This document shows, in pieces, positions 18,243 through 30,179 of a stretch of 64,000 bases of DNA (the stretch's first letter is position 1; every line of letters starts with the position of its first letter). The DNA is taken from positions 91,436,401-91,500,400 of the forward strand of contig CM036162.1 of assembly GCA_020631735.1 (NCBI GenBank), read 5' to 3'. The position numbers were made by a program, and so were the translations under genes. Under the pieces are notes generated by a model. It searched no databases, was not told the origin of the DNA, and was given only the letters and a program-made list of their open reading frames with translations. Source of the DNA: Saccharum officinarum (Eukaryota > Streptophyta > Magnoliopsida > Poales > Poaceae).

Positions 18243-21117
18243 TGTCACACCCATTTTTAAGGACAAAAATAGGATGCATAAAAGACTCATGTGCGCCCCA
18301 GGAAACAGTCGCACACATAAGTTGACAAATTACAAAGTATCATCACAGTGCTTATTACATAACGAATAAATATTTAAGACATAGTCTTGAACGATAGGTA
18401 ATAATAACTAATAGTAATTCTTCAGCGGAAACTCCACACAGGAACACGGTTGACTGGTTGACACCAAGACTAGTACTCATTCCGATAATCTTCCTCTATA
18501 TCTTCATCTGTTATGGTGGAAATAGCAAGGGTGAGTCCATGTCGAACTCAACAAATATAACACAGGGTTCATGAGGCTCAAAAAGGCTAGACATTGTTTA
18601 ACTGCGTTTAGCTTTTAATCATATATTAGCAATTGAGTAGCATCAAGATAAACCGCTTCCCATTAAAGAACCAATGATCAATTGTAATAAGGATAATGAA
18701 TAGCATTAACATGAGCAAATAATAATCAACAATAATTAAGCATGATATAACAGTTATGATCAACTATTCCATAAGAATCCCCAAGGCCGCTCGTATCCGT
18801 GAGCACGGCTAGTATACCAGTTTTTAACTCTGCGCAGAGGTGTATATTTTCACTGTGAGTCATGATTTCCAAATGAGTGTGGAGATCAAGCCCAAACACC
18901 CGAGAACCATATAAAGCCACTCAAAAGTTCGTCTAACAAGTTAGGGCCATTAGATTCACTCGGCAGGCAGATGTAGAACCCCCCCTTCCCTGTGGCACAA
19001 CAACCGCAGCCTATACACACTAGGCCAGGGGCTCGCACTACACCTAACGTGGCAAGCCTTTCTTACGCCATTTAAGGTAACCACTAACAAGCTAGAAAAG
19101 GTCTCTTGAACAACTAAAGCCAGAGCCATATAGCCCTCACAGCTGTACTGTATATCCCGGTTATCACTTACAGATAAGTCCTTATGGAGAGAAACCAGAG
19201 CATCAAAATAATACACATGCTCTAGCCCCCTTTTAACAGTAATAAAATCATCTTAATAGTTGATTGCTTAATCCATTAATCAAATTACAAGATCATTGTT
19301 CTTAGTTTAAGCACTAGCAGTAGCTACCCATATGCATTCCCAAGGTTGACAAGGAATCAAGATAACAATCACTAAGTTATAATCTCTAAGGTTGTCAAGG
19401 TAAGCACATGCATATGTATGACAATTCAATGTATAGGTAACAAGGATAGTCCTGTGTTATACTTGCCTTGATCAAAGCTTTCCAAGTGATACTGCTGACT
19501 TGGCTCAAAGTAATACTCCGAATCGTCCAGATACTGCTCACCTTCTATACTCGATCATCAATCAACAACACACATGCATCCAATCAAACAAACACGAAGC
19601 AAACAAAGAGATACAATTAGAACAGTACACCAACAGTAGCAAAACAGTAATAAAAGTTTATAAAACTCTTCTACACGTTTCTACGATCACATAGACGCAA
19701 AGATCACCAAATTCGGAGTTAAAACGTGAAAGTTATGAATTTTCTAAGATTTCCTATAGATAAATAAATACTTAATTATAAACTCGAAAAATAAATTATC
19801 AAAACTAACTGTACAACTACACTAACATGTAGAGCTCGCAAATACGAACCTAACGCAACTTGAACGGATCAAATCGGAGTTAAAATGAAGATTTTATGAC
19901 CAAAACAATTCTAGTGGCAAAACTGTAATTATCTGAAAACGTATTTTTGATTTACCCGGGAGAGAATACGCTTTCCAAACACGAAAACGTACTTTCAGTT
20001 TTACGCTACGGACCGCGGGTTGATTACTAAAAAGCTGAGGGTCCCTTTAACAAATTTACCCCGCGAAGGGGTAAGTTCTAATCTTAGCTGTTGATCCGAG
20101 ATCGGACGGCTGCTAATCGATTCAAGCGAGAGAGAGAAAAGAGACCGGCCATCTACAGTACATCCGGCCGGTGGCCACCATGGCCGCCGCCATGAACTCG
20201 CCGGAGAGCTTCAGCCCCACCTTTTCCGACCACAACTCGCCCCGCCACCAACACAAATCGAAAGAGGAAGTAAACTCGAACTCATCTATGCGGTTTAGTA
20301 GCGCTACGACGACCCGATGAGAGAACACGGCTCGGGGATGAACGGCGGCGCCATTGTCGGCCACGGTGAGCTCCAATCCCGCGATACAAAACACAAAAAC
20401 TCAAAAGAAGAGCATTGGGAGGGAGAGGAGAAGATGACAAACTCACCCAAGCGAAGAAATTGACCTCCAATCCACCCGAAACTCCCCAACCGTTCAATCG
20501 CCGACCTTCAACAACCTCAAACCCTAGAACTCGATTTCACGTGGTGGAACTCGCGGTTTAGAGGAAAAACGGAAAGAGGAGGGTCACGGCTTCACTTTTA
20601 TAGCTCCACCGCGTCGTGTTCGGTTAGGAGATCCCGGTTAATTTGGCAAGGATCGGTGGTGGCAAAGTCCGGCTCGGTCACGAACATGATGAAGAAGACG
20701 AGACCGACAAGTAGGGTCCAGTGGTCAGCGAAGCAAGGAGGGAGAGGGCGCGGCTGCCGCGGCTCTGGGCCGGCCCACGCGGTCGCGAGCGTGGAGAAGC
20801 AGGCTCGGACCGACGACCCAAAGGAAGAGGGAGAGAAAGCGGGCCGGTTCGGTTGGGCTTCCAGGCCGTCAGGGAGAAGGTAAGTTGTTTTATATATTTT
20901 TTCTTCTTTCTTTTCTTCATTTATTCACTTCTATATATATATTTTTCAAAACCGAATCAATTAAAATAAAACAAATATAACCACACCACAAAATAAAATA
21001 AATGCAACAGCATGAATGCATCACCAAATAGTTTTTAAAATTTTAATTTGCCCTTAATTGTTATCTAACTTATTTGAAATTCATTATTCCTAAAGTTTAG
21101 AATTTTTGGGTGTTACA
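18243..21117 (-). mobile_element. Solo LTR of a Ty3/Gypsy element (TGTAACACCC type)
   Basis: On the minus strand it begins TGTAACACCCAAAAATTC and ends GGGTGTGACA (TG...CA, 2875 bp). It is flanked by a perfect 5-bp duplication TGTAC at 18238-18242 and 21118-21122. No second LTR or internal region is present, so it is a solo LTR left by unequal recombination. The TGTAACACCC start suits grass Tekay/Del-like chromoviruses, though the lineage is inferred. Confidence 0.85.
20595..20602 (-). promoter_or_regulatory. TATA box of the solo LTR
   Basis: TATAAAAG on the minus strand, preceded by GC-rich sequence, within the solo LTR. Confidence 0.5.
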
Positions 21118-21616
21118 TGTACACACCACGACAAGTCAGGGGTAAGTGCTGCTAAAAAAAGCTATGCCTCCATCTACATAATCTCACAAGGCTGTAGAGA
21201 TTACATGTATGTTTCATTACTAAAGTTTATATGCATCACATGATTGCAGTTTGCTATCATTGCTATTTTAACTCAAGAATAATAGCAAACTTTTAAGCTT
21301 CATACCCTTTTAGATTAAAATAAATGATACGCCTCGAATGGACGTTTTATGTATAGCATTTTGTTTGATGAGCATGAGCTGCATCACATGCTTCTTTATG
21401 TTTTCCATCAGTGAGTTTTGACAATGCTACCTCCTCTCCTAAGATGATCTGCATACATCAATTAATCAAAAGGACAATGCTGCTCTTTCTTCACCTTATA
21501 TAGTTGATAAAATCATACCATGTTTAAGAATGACTTTAGTAAATGGTAGCTTCATTGTTAGTTTTTACAAGCCAAATTTACTGGCTACATTTTATTGATC
21601 AAAACATGCATGTTTC
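21118..21616. other. No feature recognised
   Basis: AT-rich sequence between the solo LTR and the large inverted repeat. No open frame of note. Confidence 0.4.
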
Positions 21617-22069
21617 CTGAACATATAATATTGATTCTAACAAATAAATGTGCATTAGCTTCATTGATAGTTTGTGCAAATAGAATCAAGGCATACAGTA
21701 AACTCTAAAAGCTTCTCAAATTACGCAAGGTCGACAAACTTCAATTTACATTAATGAAATATGTTTATCCTATATGCTCATTTACTGACCATGCAGTGCC
21801 CTTTTCAGGGATTCATGTTTTTCACGTGCGACACGCATGTGTGTATGAAAAACTATAAGAAAAATCTTGTCAAACATCCTTGAAGAGCCGTGCATGGTCA
21901 GTAAATTAGCATATAGGATAAACATATTTCCGTAATACAAACTAAAGTTTGTCCACCTTGCGCAATTTCAGAAGCTTTTAGAGCTTACTGTATGCCTTGC
22001 TTCTATTCACACAAACTATCAATGAAGCTAACACACATTTATTTGTTAAAATCAATATTATATGTTCAG
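21617..22069. repeat. Inverted repeat, 179-bp arms with 95-bp loop
   Basis: The left arm 21617-21795 (CTGAACATATAATATTGATT...) pairs with the right arm 21891-22069 (...ATATTATATGTTCAG). They have equal length and scattered mismatches. The loop 21796-21890 carries a CACGTGCGACACGCATGTG hairpin like the one opening the Helitron-like copies. Transcription across it would give a long hairpin RNA. Confidence 0.85.
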
Positions 22070-22082
22070 TGCCAGCATGTAC

Positions 22083-22225
22083 GTCCTCTGCCTCCTCATG
22101 GTGGCCCGCTATCGCCACGCTCGCCTATGTGGTCGTGGCGTGGTCCCGCGCCCTCTCCGGCCGCGGCTCCGACGAGCTAGCAGGTGACGTCCTGCAGTCC
22201 GTGAGGACAAAGACGTCGAATGGTG
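22083..22225 (+). pseudogene. Possible captured gene fragment
   Basis: A GC-rich, gene-like segment next to the inverted repeat. One plus-strand frame reads SSWWPAIATLAYVVVAWSRA followed by LSGRGSDELAGDVLQSV, resembling a membrane-segment start. It lacks a proper ATG in that frame and ends without a domain. Not identified. Confidence 0.3.
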
Positions 22226-23496
22226 ATGGTGTCCCTTCATCGTTGGAGTTTTCTATTTTTCTTGTTTTTCTATCAAACAAAACATTTTTGTCATTCAGAT
22301 TTTAATTATTTTCCTTTTCAGTGTCTAGGAGGAATTTTAGTTGAGAAGTCTTACATCTTACATGTAAGATTTATGAATAATGAAGGACTTATATAGCACA
22401 ACGGAACGGCCGAACGGGTGAGACCAACCAATCATGAACAAAGAAAATGATGCGTGGAGTGGGACCACATGGGCATGCAGGCCCAGGCGTCAGGGGCACA
22501 CGTCGTACTTCAAGCGCATCATGCGCTCGCCAAAGAATCCCCGTCCCTCTCTCGTCTCGTGTGATCGATCAACTTGGTCGTACGTGCCCGTGCGCAGCGT
22601 CTCACTCGCGAGCGCGTGTGCCATGCAGGCTGCGTCGCAATCCAGGCCACCCTCCCGATCCGGCCCGCCCGGTCGTCCGTCCCCGCAACGGCCGCTCGTC
22701 CGTGAATCCCCATGCATGACGTTTCCGGTGCGAACAGCGAACGTGCGTTTTTTTCCTCCTCGTGTCGCAATGGAATTGCTTTTGCATCCGGCACCACAGA
22801 TGCAGCAAGAGGCCGGCCTCCCCACGTATTCCATCGGTCCAATCCCAATCGTCGCCGCCGCACGCCCGCACGGATGAAAATATGTAACGCTAACACAAGC
22901 TGAACGAAAGCTTAGAACGAGAAAAAATGTAGCCTTGATACATACGTACTCGCTGGTCTGGGAGTGGGAGTGTTCCCGACTTCCGACACGCTAGTCCCCA
23001 ACCACCCCGAGCCCGGCCTGTACCGAGTACCGACGCCCGGCCCAACAGACGCCGCGACTTCACGCGATCGCCCCGCCTTGGGACCGGACCTCAGCGACTC
23101 CGCCGGCAGGGTCGGTGTCGATCGCCGATAAAGTTTCCTTCCTTCGATGCAATGGCCATGGCGTCGCCTAGGCGCGTAGGTGCCGGGCCTGCAGGTCGAC
23201 GTCGATCGCTGCATTTGGAGGACGAAACGAACGTGACCGACTCGTGACTTGGGACGTGGCGTGCACACGGGTCTGCATTCGAACCCGCACCCGCACGGCC
23301 GCATCCTGTATCCTGTACTGTATGGCTGTATCCTCTCAAGGTAAGTGAGAAAACTGCAATATTTCACCACCTAGTATCTCGGAATGGACAGGGGCAATGT
23401 TAGAAAAAAAAGGCAGCTGGTCTGAACGTACTCTTTTTTTTTTCGATGGAAGAAGAATTATATTAAAGGATAGCGGGTGCATCAATACGTCAATTG
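22226..23496. other. No gene recognised, GC-rich middle part
   Basis: 22330-22440 holds a Helitron-like module (GTCTTACATCTTACATGTAAG). 22440-23340 is GC-rich with several overlapping open frames in all directions but no recognisable protein. About 23430 has a T-run plus GATGGAAGAAGAATTATATT, possibly a retroposon tail on the minus strand. Confidence 0.4.
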
Positions 23497-24285
23497 TCAA
23501 GTTTGAGTTAATTTGTAGAAAATACGTTTGAGAGAACGTGTGTATGCCACCGAACTATACGCTAGAAATCTCAAATTCTTCCTAGGTTTGTGAGGATGTA
23601 CGGTTCGTGCATGCACCATGTTCGCATCATACATTGCATTCTGCATTAGTCCCTCCCTTATAAATTGCTTATCCCATTCTTTCAAAAAATTTCTTTCCTC
23701 CAAATAGTTGTTACGTAAATAGTTGCATTTCTCTCGTGAAGAATTATGGTAGTCAACTAACGCGGTGGAAGAAAGCAAGACACAATTTCATAATGTATCT
23801 ATTCGAGCTGGGACGCGTTTTGATCTATAACTTGCCTCTCTATTGCTTCTAACCTTGTATCCATCGTTGTTTGCTACCCCATCTTTGGATGATGTTGTTC
23901 TACACGCCTAATTCCTAACACATGAGGATTTCTCATGGGTGTGTGTGTTCGGTAATGGTGTTACGATTAGTACTCCATGGTGCCGCGATGAAACCGGGAG
24001 CCTCCTGTGGCGCGCGGCACAAGGTTGTGCTGCTCGGCGCGCGTAGGTATCAAGGATTGCTAGTCATGATCCATTATGGAGCTACACCAATGTGTTATCT
24101 TCTCGTGAACCTTTTCTTGGATATTGTTTCCTATCTTATCAGAAGATCAGTACCTCAAATCAAGATATTTTTCTTCTTCTGAGATTGGAATTTGGATAGT
24201 TGGATACAACCTCTTCATCATGATTATATAATTCATCAGCAACCTTTCGACGTCATCAATGCTTACTGGTTTCACCTACTTGCAG
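23497..24285 (+). other. Probable leader of the Gypsy element
   Basis: AT-rich stretch before the gag start at 24286, ending in a splice-acceptor-like TACTTGCAG directly before the ATG. No LTR end or primer-binding site could be placed. A minus-strand open frame at 23497-23778 has no recognisable product. Confidence 0.35.
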
Positions 24286-26730
24286 ATGTCTCGTCAGCTT
24301 CGCTCTAGTAGTCGGAGTCGGAGCAATATGGAACTGTCATCGTCTCCTCCGTAACCTACCTCTGCTAAGTTGCTGCAAATGCTTGCCGAAAGTCAGCGTG
24401 CTTTGGACGAGAGTGTCGGAAACCGTGTCCATCAGGAACCTAAGCCTGTCCAGTATAGTAACTATAAGGATTTCTTGGGTACCGAGCCTCCTATTTTCTA
24501 AGAAGCAGAAGAACCACTTCAAGCAGACGAATGGTTGAACACTATCGAACAGAAGTTCCGGGTGCTCAAGGTGGCAGATGAGATGAAAACAGAATATGCT
24601 TCGCAACAGTTACAAGGGCATGTAGGCATTTGGTGGTGTCATCATCGAAATACTCTGCCTGAGAACATGGAAGTAGTTTGGGATCAGTTCAAGAAAGCAT
24701 TTCGGGAACATTACATTCCTTCTGGTCTCATGGCAATCAAGCACATCGAGTTTATGAAGCTCACCCAAGGAGACAAAAGCGTAACGGAATATCTGTATGC
24801 TTTCATCTACTTGTCAAGATATGCTCTAGAATTTGTTAATACAGAGGTTAAGAAGATTGCAAGTTTTAAAAGGGGGCTGTGTCCCAAATTGATGAAGGCC
24901 ATGTGCAATAGCAAGTGTGCAACTTTCAACGAGTTTGTCAGTGATACTATCCTTCAAGAGAACTGTAATGTTGTATATGCTGCTTCTAAGAGCCACGAGA
25001 AATCTTATGAATCCAACGTATTTTCGTCCAATACTCTTGTGGTGGTGACACCTCAGTATTATTCACCTGGCGTATCCACCAGATATCATCTATATCAAAA
25101 GAAAGGTCAGGTCAAGAAGAGTAATATTAGGCAAGAAAAATCCAATGCTCCGCCACGTAACCGGTCGTGTTGGAATTGCAAAATGTCCAGTCATTGGGCC
25201 AAAGATTGTCCTCTTCCTCCGAAGAATCCAAAAGAAAACAATAAGGAAGTGTGTAAAGAACATGTTCAATACACCACGGTGGAATCCATCCCTTCGGGTG
25301 AAATTATTACGGCTGGTGTATTCTTAGTGAATCAACAACCTGCAATTGTGCTGTTCGATTCAGGTGCTTCCCACTCTTTCATCAGTTCCACTTTTGCAGC
25401 CAAGCATGGTATGAAGGTCGTTACTTTAGATAATAGCGGTTATAATATTAGTGTTGCTGGAAATAATATTTTAACCAATCAGTTGGTCTTAGGAGCAAAG
25501 ATCGAGATAGAAGGACGTCTGTATGATCTAAATCTTGTAGTATTACCAGGATTGGGTCTAGATGTAATCTTATGTATGAAGTGGATGAGTGGAAACGGTG
25601 TTCTGATCGATACCTCTACGAGAGTGGTTATGTTGAGGGATCCAAAAGATCAACAAGCCTTTCTAGTGCAACTTCCTCGAGATGTTAGTCCTCAAACTAC
25701 AGTTAATGTTATCATAGCAAGAGCAAAAGAGATTGCAGAAGTTCCTGTGGTGTGTGAATTTTCAGATGTTTTTTCCGATGATTTTTCAGGATTACCTCCA
25801 GATCGTGATGTAGAATTTAAGATTTAGTTAATTCCGGGTACCACACCAATTTTCAAAAGACTGTATAGAATGCCGCCGAATGAGTTAGCTGAACTCAAGA
25901 CCCAACTTAGTAAACTTTTTCAGAAAGGGCTGATCCGTCCTAGTTCTTCTCCATGGGGTTGTCCTGCTATTTTTGTGAAGAAGGACCAGACTCTGCGTAT
26001 GTGTGTAGACTATCGACCACTCAATGCAGTCGCTATCAAGAACAAGTATCCGCTGCCTCGTATTGATATCTTGTTTGATCAGTTATCTAAAGCAAAGGTA
26101 TTCTCGAAGATTGATCTGAGATCTGGTTATCACCAAATTAAAATTCATCCAGAAGACATACCAAAGACCGCTTTCTCTACCAGATATGGGTCATATGAAT
26201 ATCTTGTCATGTCTTTTGGTCTGACCAATGCTCCTACACATTTTATGTACCTAATGAATTCAGTATTCATGCGAGAGCTGGACAAGTTTGTGGTGATATT
26301 CATTGATGATATCCTCATCTATTCTAAAAATAAAGAATAACATGCCGAGCATCTAATAATTGTTTTATCCAGATTATGTGAACATAAGCTCTACGCCAAG
26401 TTCAGCAAATGTGAATTTTGATTAAAGAAGGTACCTTTTCTCGGTCATGTATTATCCGATGAGGGAATTTCAGTAGACCCGACTAAGGTACAAGAAGTTT
26501 TGGATTGAAATGCACCAACTACAGTGCATGAAGTTCGAAGTTTTCTTGGATTGGATGGCTACTATCGTCGTTTTATTTCGGATTTCTCTAAGATAGCTAA
26601 GCCTATGACTCGACTACTTGAGAAGGATAAAAAATTTGATTGGACTCCGGAGTGTGAGCAAGCTTTCCACACTCTACGAACTTTGTTGACATCAGCTCCT
26701 GTATTAGCGCAACCTGATATTGAGAAACCG
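24286..26730 (+). pseudogene. Ty3/Gypsy gag-pol, Tekay-like, six premature stops
   Basis: One continuous frame from ATG 24286 carries four parts in order: a retrotransposon gag domain; a zinc knuckle CWNCKMSSHWAKDC (25171-25212); an aspartic protease with VLFDSGASHSF (about 25345); and reverse transcriptase with [14 protein letters not shown] and the catalytic FIDDILIYS (about 26302-26328). The start of the RNase H tether follows. Stops interrupt the frame at 24352 (TAA), 24499 (TAA), 25825 (TAG), 26338 (TAA), 26419 (TGA) and 26506 (TGA), with no frameshift. The element is cut at about 26730; RNase H, integrase and LTRs are absent. Lineage is inferred from RT wording. Confidence 0.85.
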
Positions 26731-27118
26731 TCTCATCTGCTAGGGTTTTCATCTTGCCATAATATTCACTAATGGAAGATGTACCTTTGCTGGCTGTAGC
26801 GAGCGCCATCCTGGTGGAGATGATCCACGCCCGGGACTGCGAGGAGAACAACTTGCGAGGAGAACAACTTCTCAATGGCCGCCCATGCACCGGCGGCGGT
26901 GACCTCGCTGTTGACTTGCCCAAGGATCTCTTTGGACAGGTTGGAGAGCAGATAGTTCAAGATTGTCTGATCTTTCGCCACCCAAACCTCATATTCAGGA
27001 TTCGGCTGGGGAGGCTCTTTTGAATCTTCCTTGCCCTTTTCCGGGGCCAGGAACGACGACAGCGGCTGTGCATCTGGCTGGATGTACCTGGCAAGCTGCG
27101 AACCCCTTAGGGCCGACA

Positions 27119-27119
<1 letters not shown>
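26731..27119 (-). pseudogene. Copia gag N-terminal fragment
   Basis: From ATG 27119 the minus strand encodes a Copia-type gag (UBN2-like) start with SSFLAPEKGKED, VWVAKDQTILNYLLSNLSK and AWAAIEKLFSS. A 16-bp tandem duplication at 26839-26854/26855-26870 shifts the frame. Reading then resumes with MALATASKGTSSISEYYGKM. The fragment butts directly against Gypsy RT sequence at about 26731 and an (AT)n tract at 27121. Its lineage differs from the large Copia at 39106. Confidence 0.75.
26839..26870. repeat. 16-bp tandem duplication
   Basis: GCGAGGAGAACAACTT occurs twice in tandem and frameshifts the Copia gag fragment. Confidence 0.85.

Positions 27120-27120
<1 letters not shown>

Positions 27121-27202
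<82 letters not shown>
27121..27202. repeat. (AT)41 microsatellite
   Basis: 82 bp of uninterrupted AT dinucleotide, at the edge of the Copia gag fragment. Confidence 0.97.
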
Positions 27203-27205
<3 letters not shown>

Positions 27206-27404
27206 CCCGATATAAACATGTACGTGCTTTTGAAAATATTCTAATAACTATATATTGTCTGCACGATTATTCATTCAGAAAAAGATTAGATGCAATGAGA
27301 AATTGATTAGATTCTCAAAGTAAAATTAATGCAAGAGAACCTCTCAACATTTAAGTGATTTTTTTGGGCATGCACTCTGTTAATGCATTAACATAATTGT
27401 AGTT

Positions 27405-27800
27405 GCAAACCGTGCAACACGCACATGTTTTTAAAACTATTTTAAATATAATAAAAATGTTTATTGAATTGCCGATATACAATAAAGGTAGATGACAAGT
27501 GCTTGATCAATTTGATTGGGTCGTGTAGAACAAGATTCAAATCGTTTGTTAGTTATAAGATACCTCAGTTGCATATATCGTTGCACTTTGACTTGACACC
27601 TTTTTAGACGACTCGTGTTGCCCTTATCTTATCCTATTTCTATTCTTTTGTCGAACTATTCTTTTATGGTTGGAGAACTCCCATCCTTAGAATTGTATCT
27701 GTGCATATCCGTTTTTCTGTCATGTTGACGCAAGATTAAGTCTTACGTGAGATCGAGTCATGGATGATTACATTTTACACGTAAGATCATGTATCCGGAA
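27405..27800 (-). repeat. Helitron-like repeat, copy 2
   Basis: Shares with 17066-17490 the CAACACGCACATGTTTTTA start, AATAAAGGTAGATG, GCACTTTGACTTGACACC and GGTTGGAGAAC. 27738-27800 adds the TCTTACGTGAGATCGAG module. The terminal hairpin is degraded here. Confidence 0.45.
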
Positions 27801-28164
27801 AGCGTTTTGTGATCTCAGCCTGGCTCCCAAATCATCCGGGGGTAGTAGTTTTAGAACGTTTCTCTTTCCTTTCTTTTGGCTCTTGTATATGTTATATCAT
27901 TTTTTTATAATAATTTTAACGTTGTATTTAAGATGTTACTTACAAAAGATATATATTTTTTTTGAAATATATTTTATTTATACAGTTGTTAAACAGTGCG
28001 TACGTCCCTAAATTGGGCTGCCTTTCTTGTTTCGCTGATTGGGACTGCCAACGAGAGTCGCGAATTCACCTGTGCGTCTCCTCTAGATGATGCTTCTGGA
28101 CTCGCGGACATGGGTGACTCAACTTGACTCATCTAAAATAAATATATTTGAAATTGAACCTTAA

Positions 28165-28710
28165 TTTAGGAGGAGTCTTACATCTTATATCTAATCTTGG
28201 TTTATGAGGGGCAGTCTTACATCTTACAAGTAAAAATTTTGCCTTTTTATTATTATAGCAAATATGCACGTGCGACACGCACGTGTTTGTAAAAGTATTT
28301 CAAATGCAATGGAATTGTTAATTGAATTATCGATATAGAATAAAGGTAGATGGCAAGTGCTTGATCGATTTTTGATCGGCTCGTGAGGTTGAAATCGTTT
28401 GTTCGTTAGGATGCCTCAGCTACATATATCACTGCACTTTGACTTGACACCTTTTTAAATGGCTCGTGTTGCCCCTATTTTATCCTATTTTCATACTTAT
28501 GTCGATCCATTCTCGTATGGTTGGAGAATCCGTCGTAGTCTCAGTTATGGTACCGGAGGATGAGGCTATATGGAGGTTGGAGAAGAGAGCACTCATCTTT
28601 TAATGAGCTTACTACTTATATATTTTCAGCAGTTACCCTTTTCATACTTGGCTACCCAACGTTTAGTGTAGGCATGTACAAGCAATGTGAGGGATTATGA
28701 CTTTATTAAT
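28165..28710 (-). repeat. Helitron-like repeat, copy 3
   Basis: Two TCTTACATCTTA words (28170 and 28215) precede TATAGCAAATATGCACGTGCG and the perfect ACGTGCGACACGCACGT hairpin (about 28266). The long shared body runs to ACTTGGCTACCCAACGTTTA and GTGAGGGATTATGAC. It is the most complete of the three copies and is most similar to 17066-17490. Confidence 0.5.
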
Positions 28711-29334
28711 GATGTAATAAGAATGTGCCTAAATGAATAGATATAAAATAACATGATATAGATGTAACCAAGCATGGGACAATAATGTAATGTTATAAAT
28801 ATATGTATAGCCATTTATTAAGTTATTGTATATGACAATTGATGATCTTAGTACAATAAATAATTTTCAATCGCGGACAAAACTTACTGGTGAATGTGGC
28901 ACGGCGCCATTGGTTCAGTGTGAAGCAACCGCGATCAATTGGTGAGTGTCACAGTGTGGCATCTAGGAAGCGAGAATTAGTAAGATGGCAAAAAATAATA
29001 ATAATCATTCACCGTCTTACGGCTTTCTTTTTCACGTGTAGAAAAGTCTCGTATAGATAGATAGATAGATGTGACAGTTTAAAAATAAAAACCCTCGTTG
29101 GCTAGCACACAAGTACCTCACCACGTGCATGCATGCCGAGCGAGGTCGTTCGTGTGCTCTCGTGCCTAGCTTTCGGCGTGAACACGACGACAGATGGCAC
29201 GCACTCATGGAGGCAGATCGTATTGCATACGGAGTACAACAGGTACTACCTTTATTACCTTGTTCTTTGTCCAGGCGAATCAATCGAGTAAGTAAGTCAT
29301 TCACAATCCATATCATTATCCTAACATTTACTAA
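28711..29334. other. No gene recognised
   Basis: AT-rich; a short GATA microsatellite lies at about 29053-29071. No coding region was identified. Confidence 0.4.
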
Positions 29335-29578
29335 GGCCTCGTTTAGATGCTGAAAAAATTTCAAACCGATGAATAGTATCACTTTCGTCTTATTTGATAA
29401 ATATTGTCCAATCGTGGACTAACTAGGCTCAAAAGATTCATCTCGTGATTTTCAACTAAACTGTATAATTAGTTATTATTTTTACCTACATTTACTACTT
29501 CATGCATGGGTCCAAAGATTGATGTGATAGAGAGAGAGTGAAAAAATTCTAACTTTTCATGTGCATCTAAACAAGGCG
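29335..29578. mobile_element. Tourist-like MITE, right end at N gap
   Basis: Starts GGCCTCGTTTAGATGC and ends CATCTAAACAAGGC at the gap. The core is the reverse complement of the 6839-7082 copy. Confidence 0.75.
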
Positions 29579-29867
29579 NNNNNNNNNNNNNNNNNNNNNN
29601 NNNNNNNNNNNNNNNNNNNNNNNNNNNNNNNNNNNNNNNNNNNNNNNNNNNNNNNNNNNNNNNNNNNNNNNNNNNNNNNNNNNNNNNNNNNNNNNNNNNN
29701 NNNNNNNNNNNNNNNNNNNNNNNNNNNNNNNNNNNNNNNNNNNNNNNNNNNNNNNNNNNNNNNNNNNNNNNNNNNNNNNNNNNNNNNNNNNNNNNNNNNN
29801 NNNNNNNNNNNNNNNNNNNNNNNNNNNNNNNNNNNNNNNNNNNNNNNNNNNNNNNNNNNNNNNNNNN
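29579..29867. other. Assembly gap, 289 N
   Basis: Run of N immediately before the second copy of the duplicated segment. Confidence 0.97.
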
Positions 29868-30179
29868 TGTCTAATCTAGAATTTTAGTGTTCGGCATTCC
29901 TACTTCCTCCGTCCTAAAATATAATGCATCATGACTTCTAAAATTTGACATATAATTCATTCTATGCATTGCCGGTTCTAGGATTTTGAGGGCTGACGAA
30001 CTCGTAAATCTTATAATATATATAAGCGCTAATTTTTCTTGCAAAGCGAAAACAAATCCAGTGATATATTTTTAATTTAACATGTTTGATAATTATAGAG
30101 GAACAATGTAGACTAAAACAACAATATATTTGTACTTCTAGAACTCTCAACGAAGAATAGAACTCCATAATGAATATTG

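Noticed and set aside
22434..23370. Several overlapping open frames of 80-152 codons in a GC-rich stretch
   Set aside because: All six frames are comparably open, compositions are Arg/Pro-rich, and no motif or splice structure supports any of them.
29561..29887. 108-codon open frame across the N run
   Set aside because: Consists almost wholly of unknown bases.
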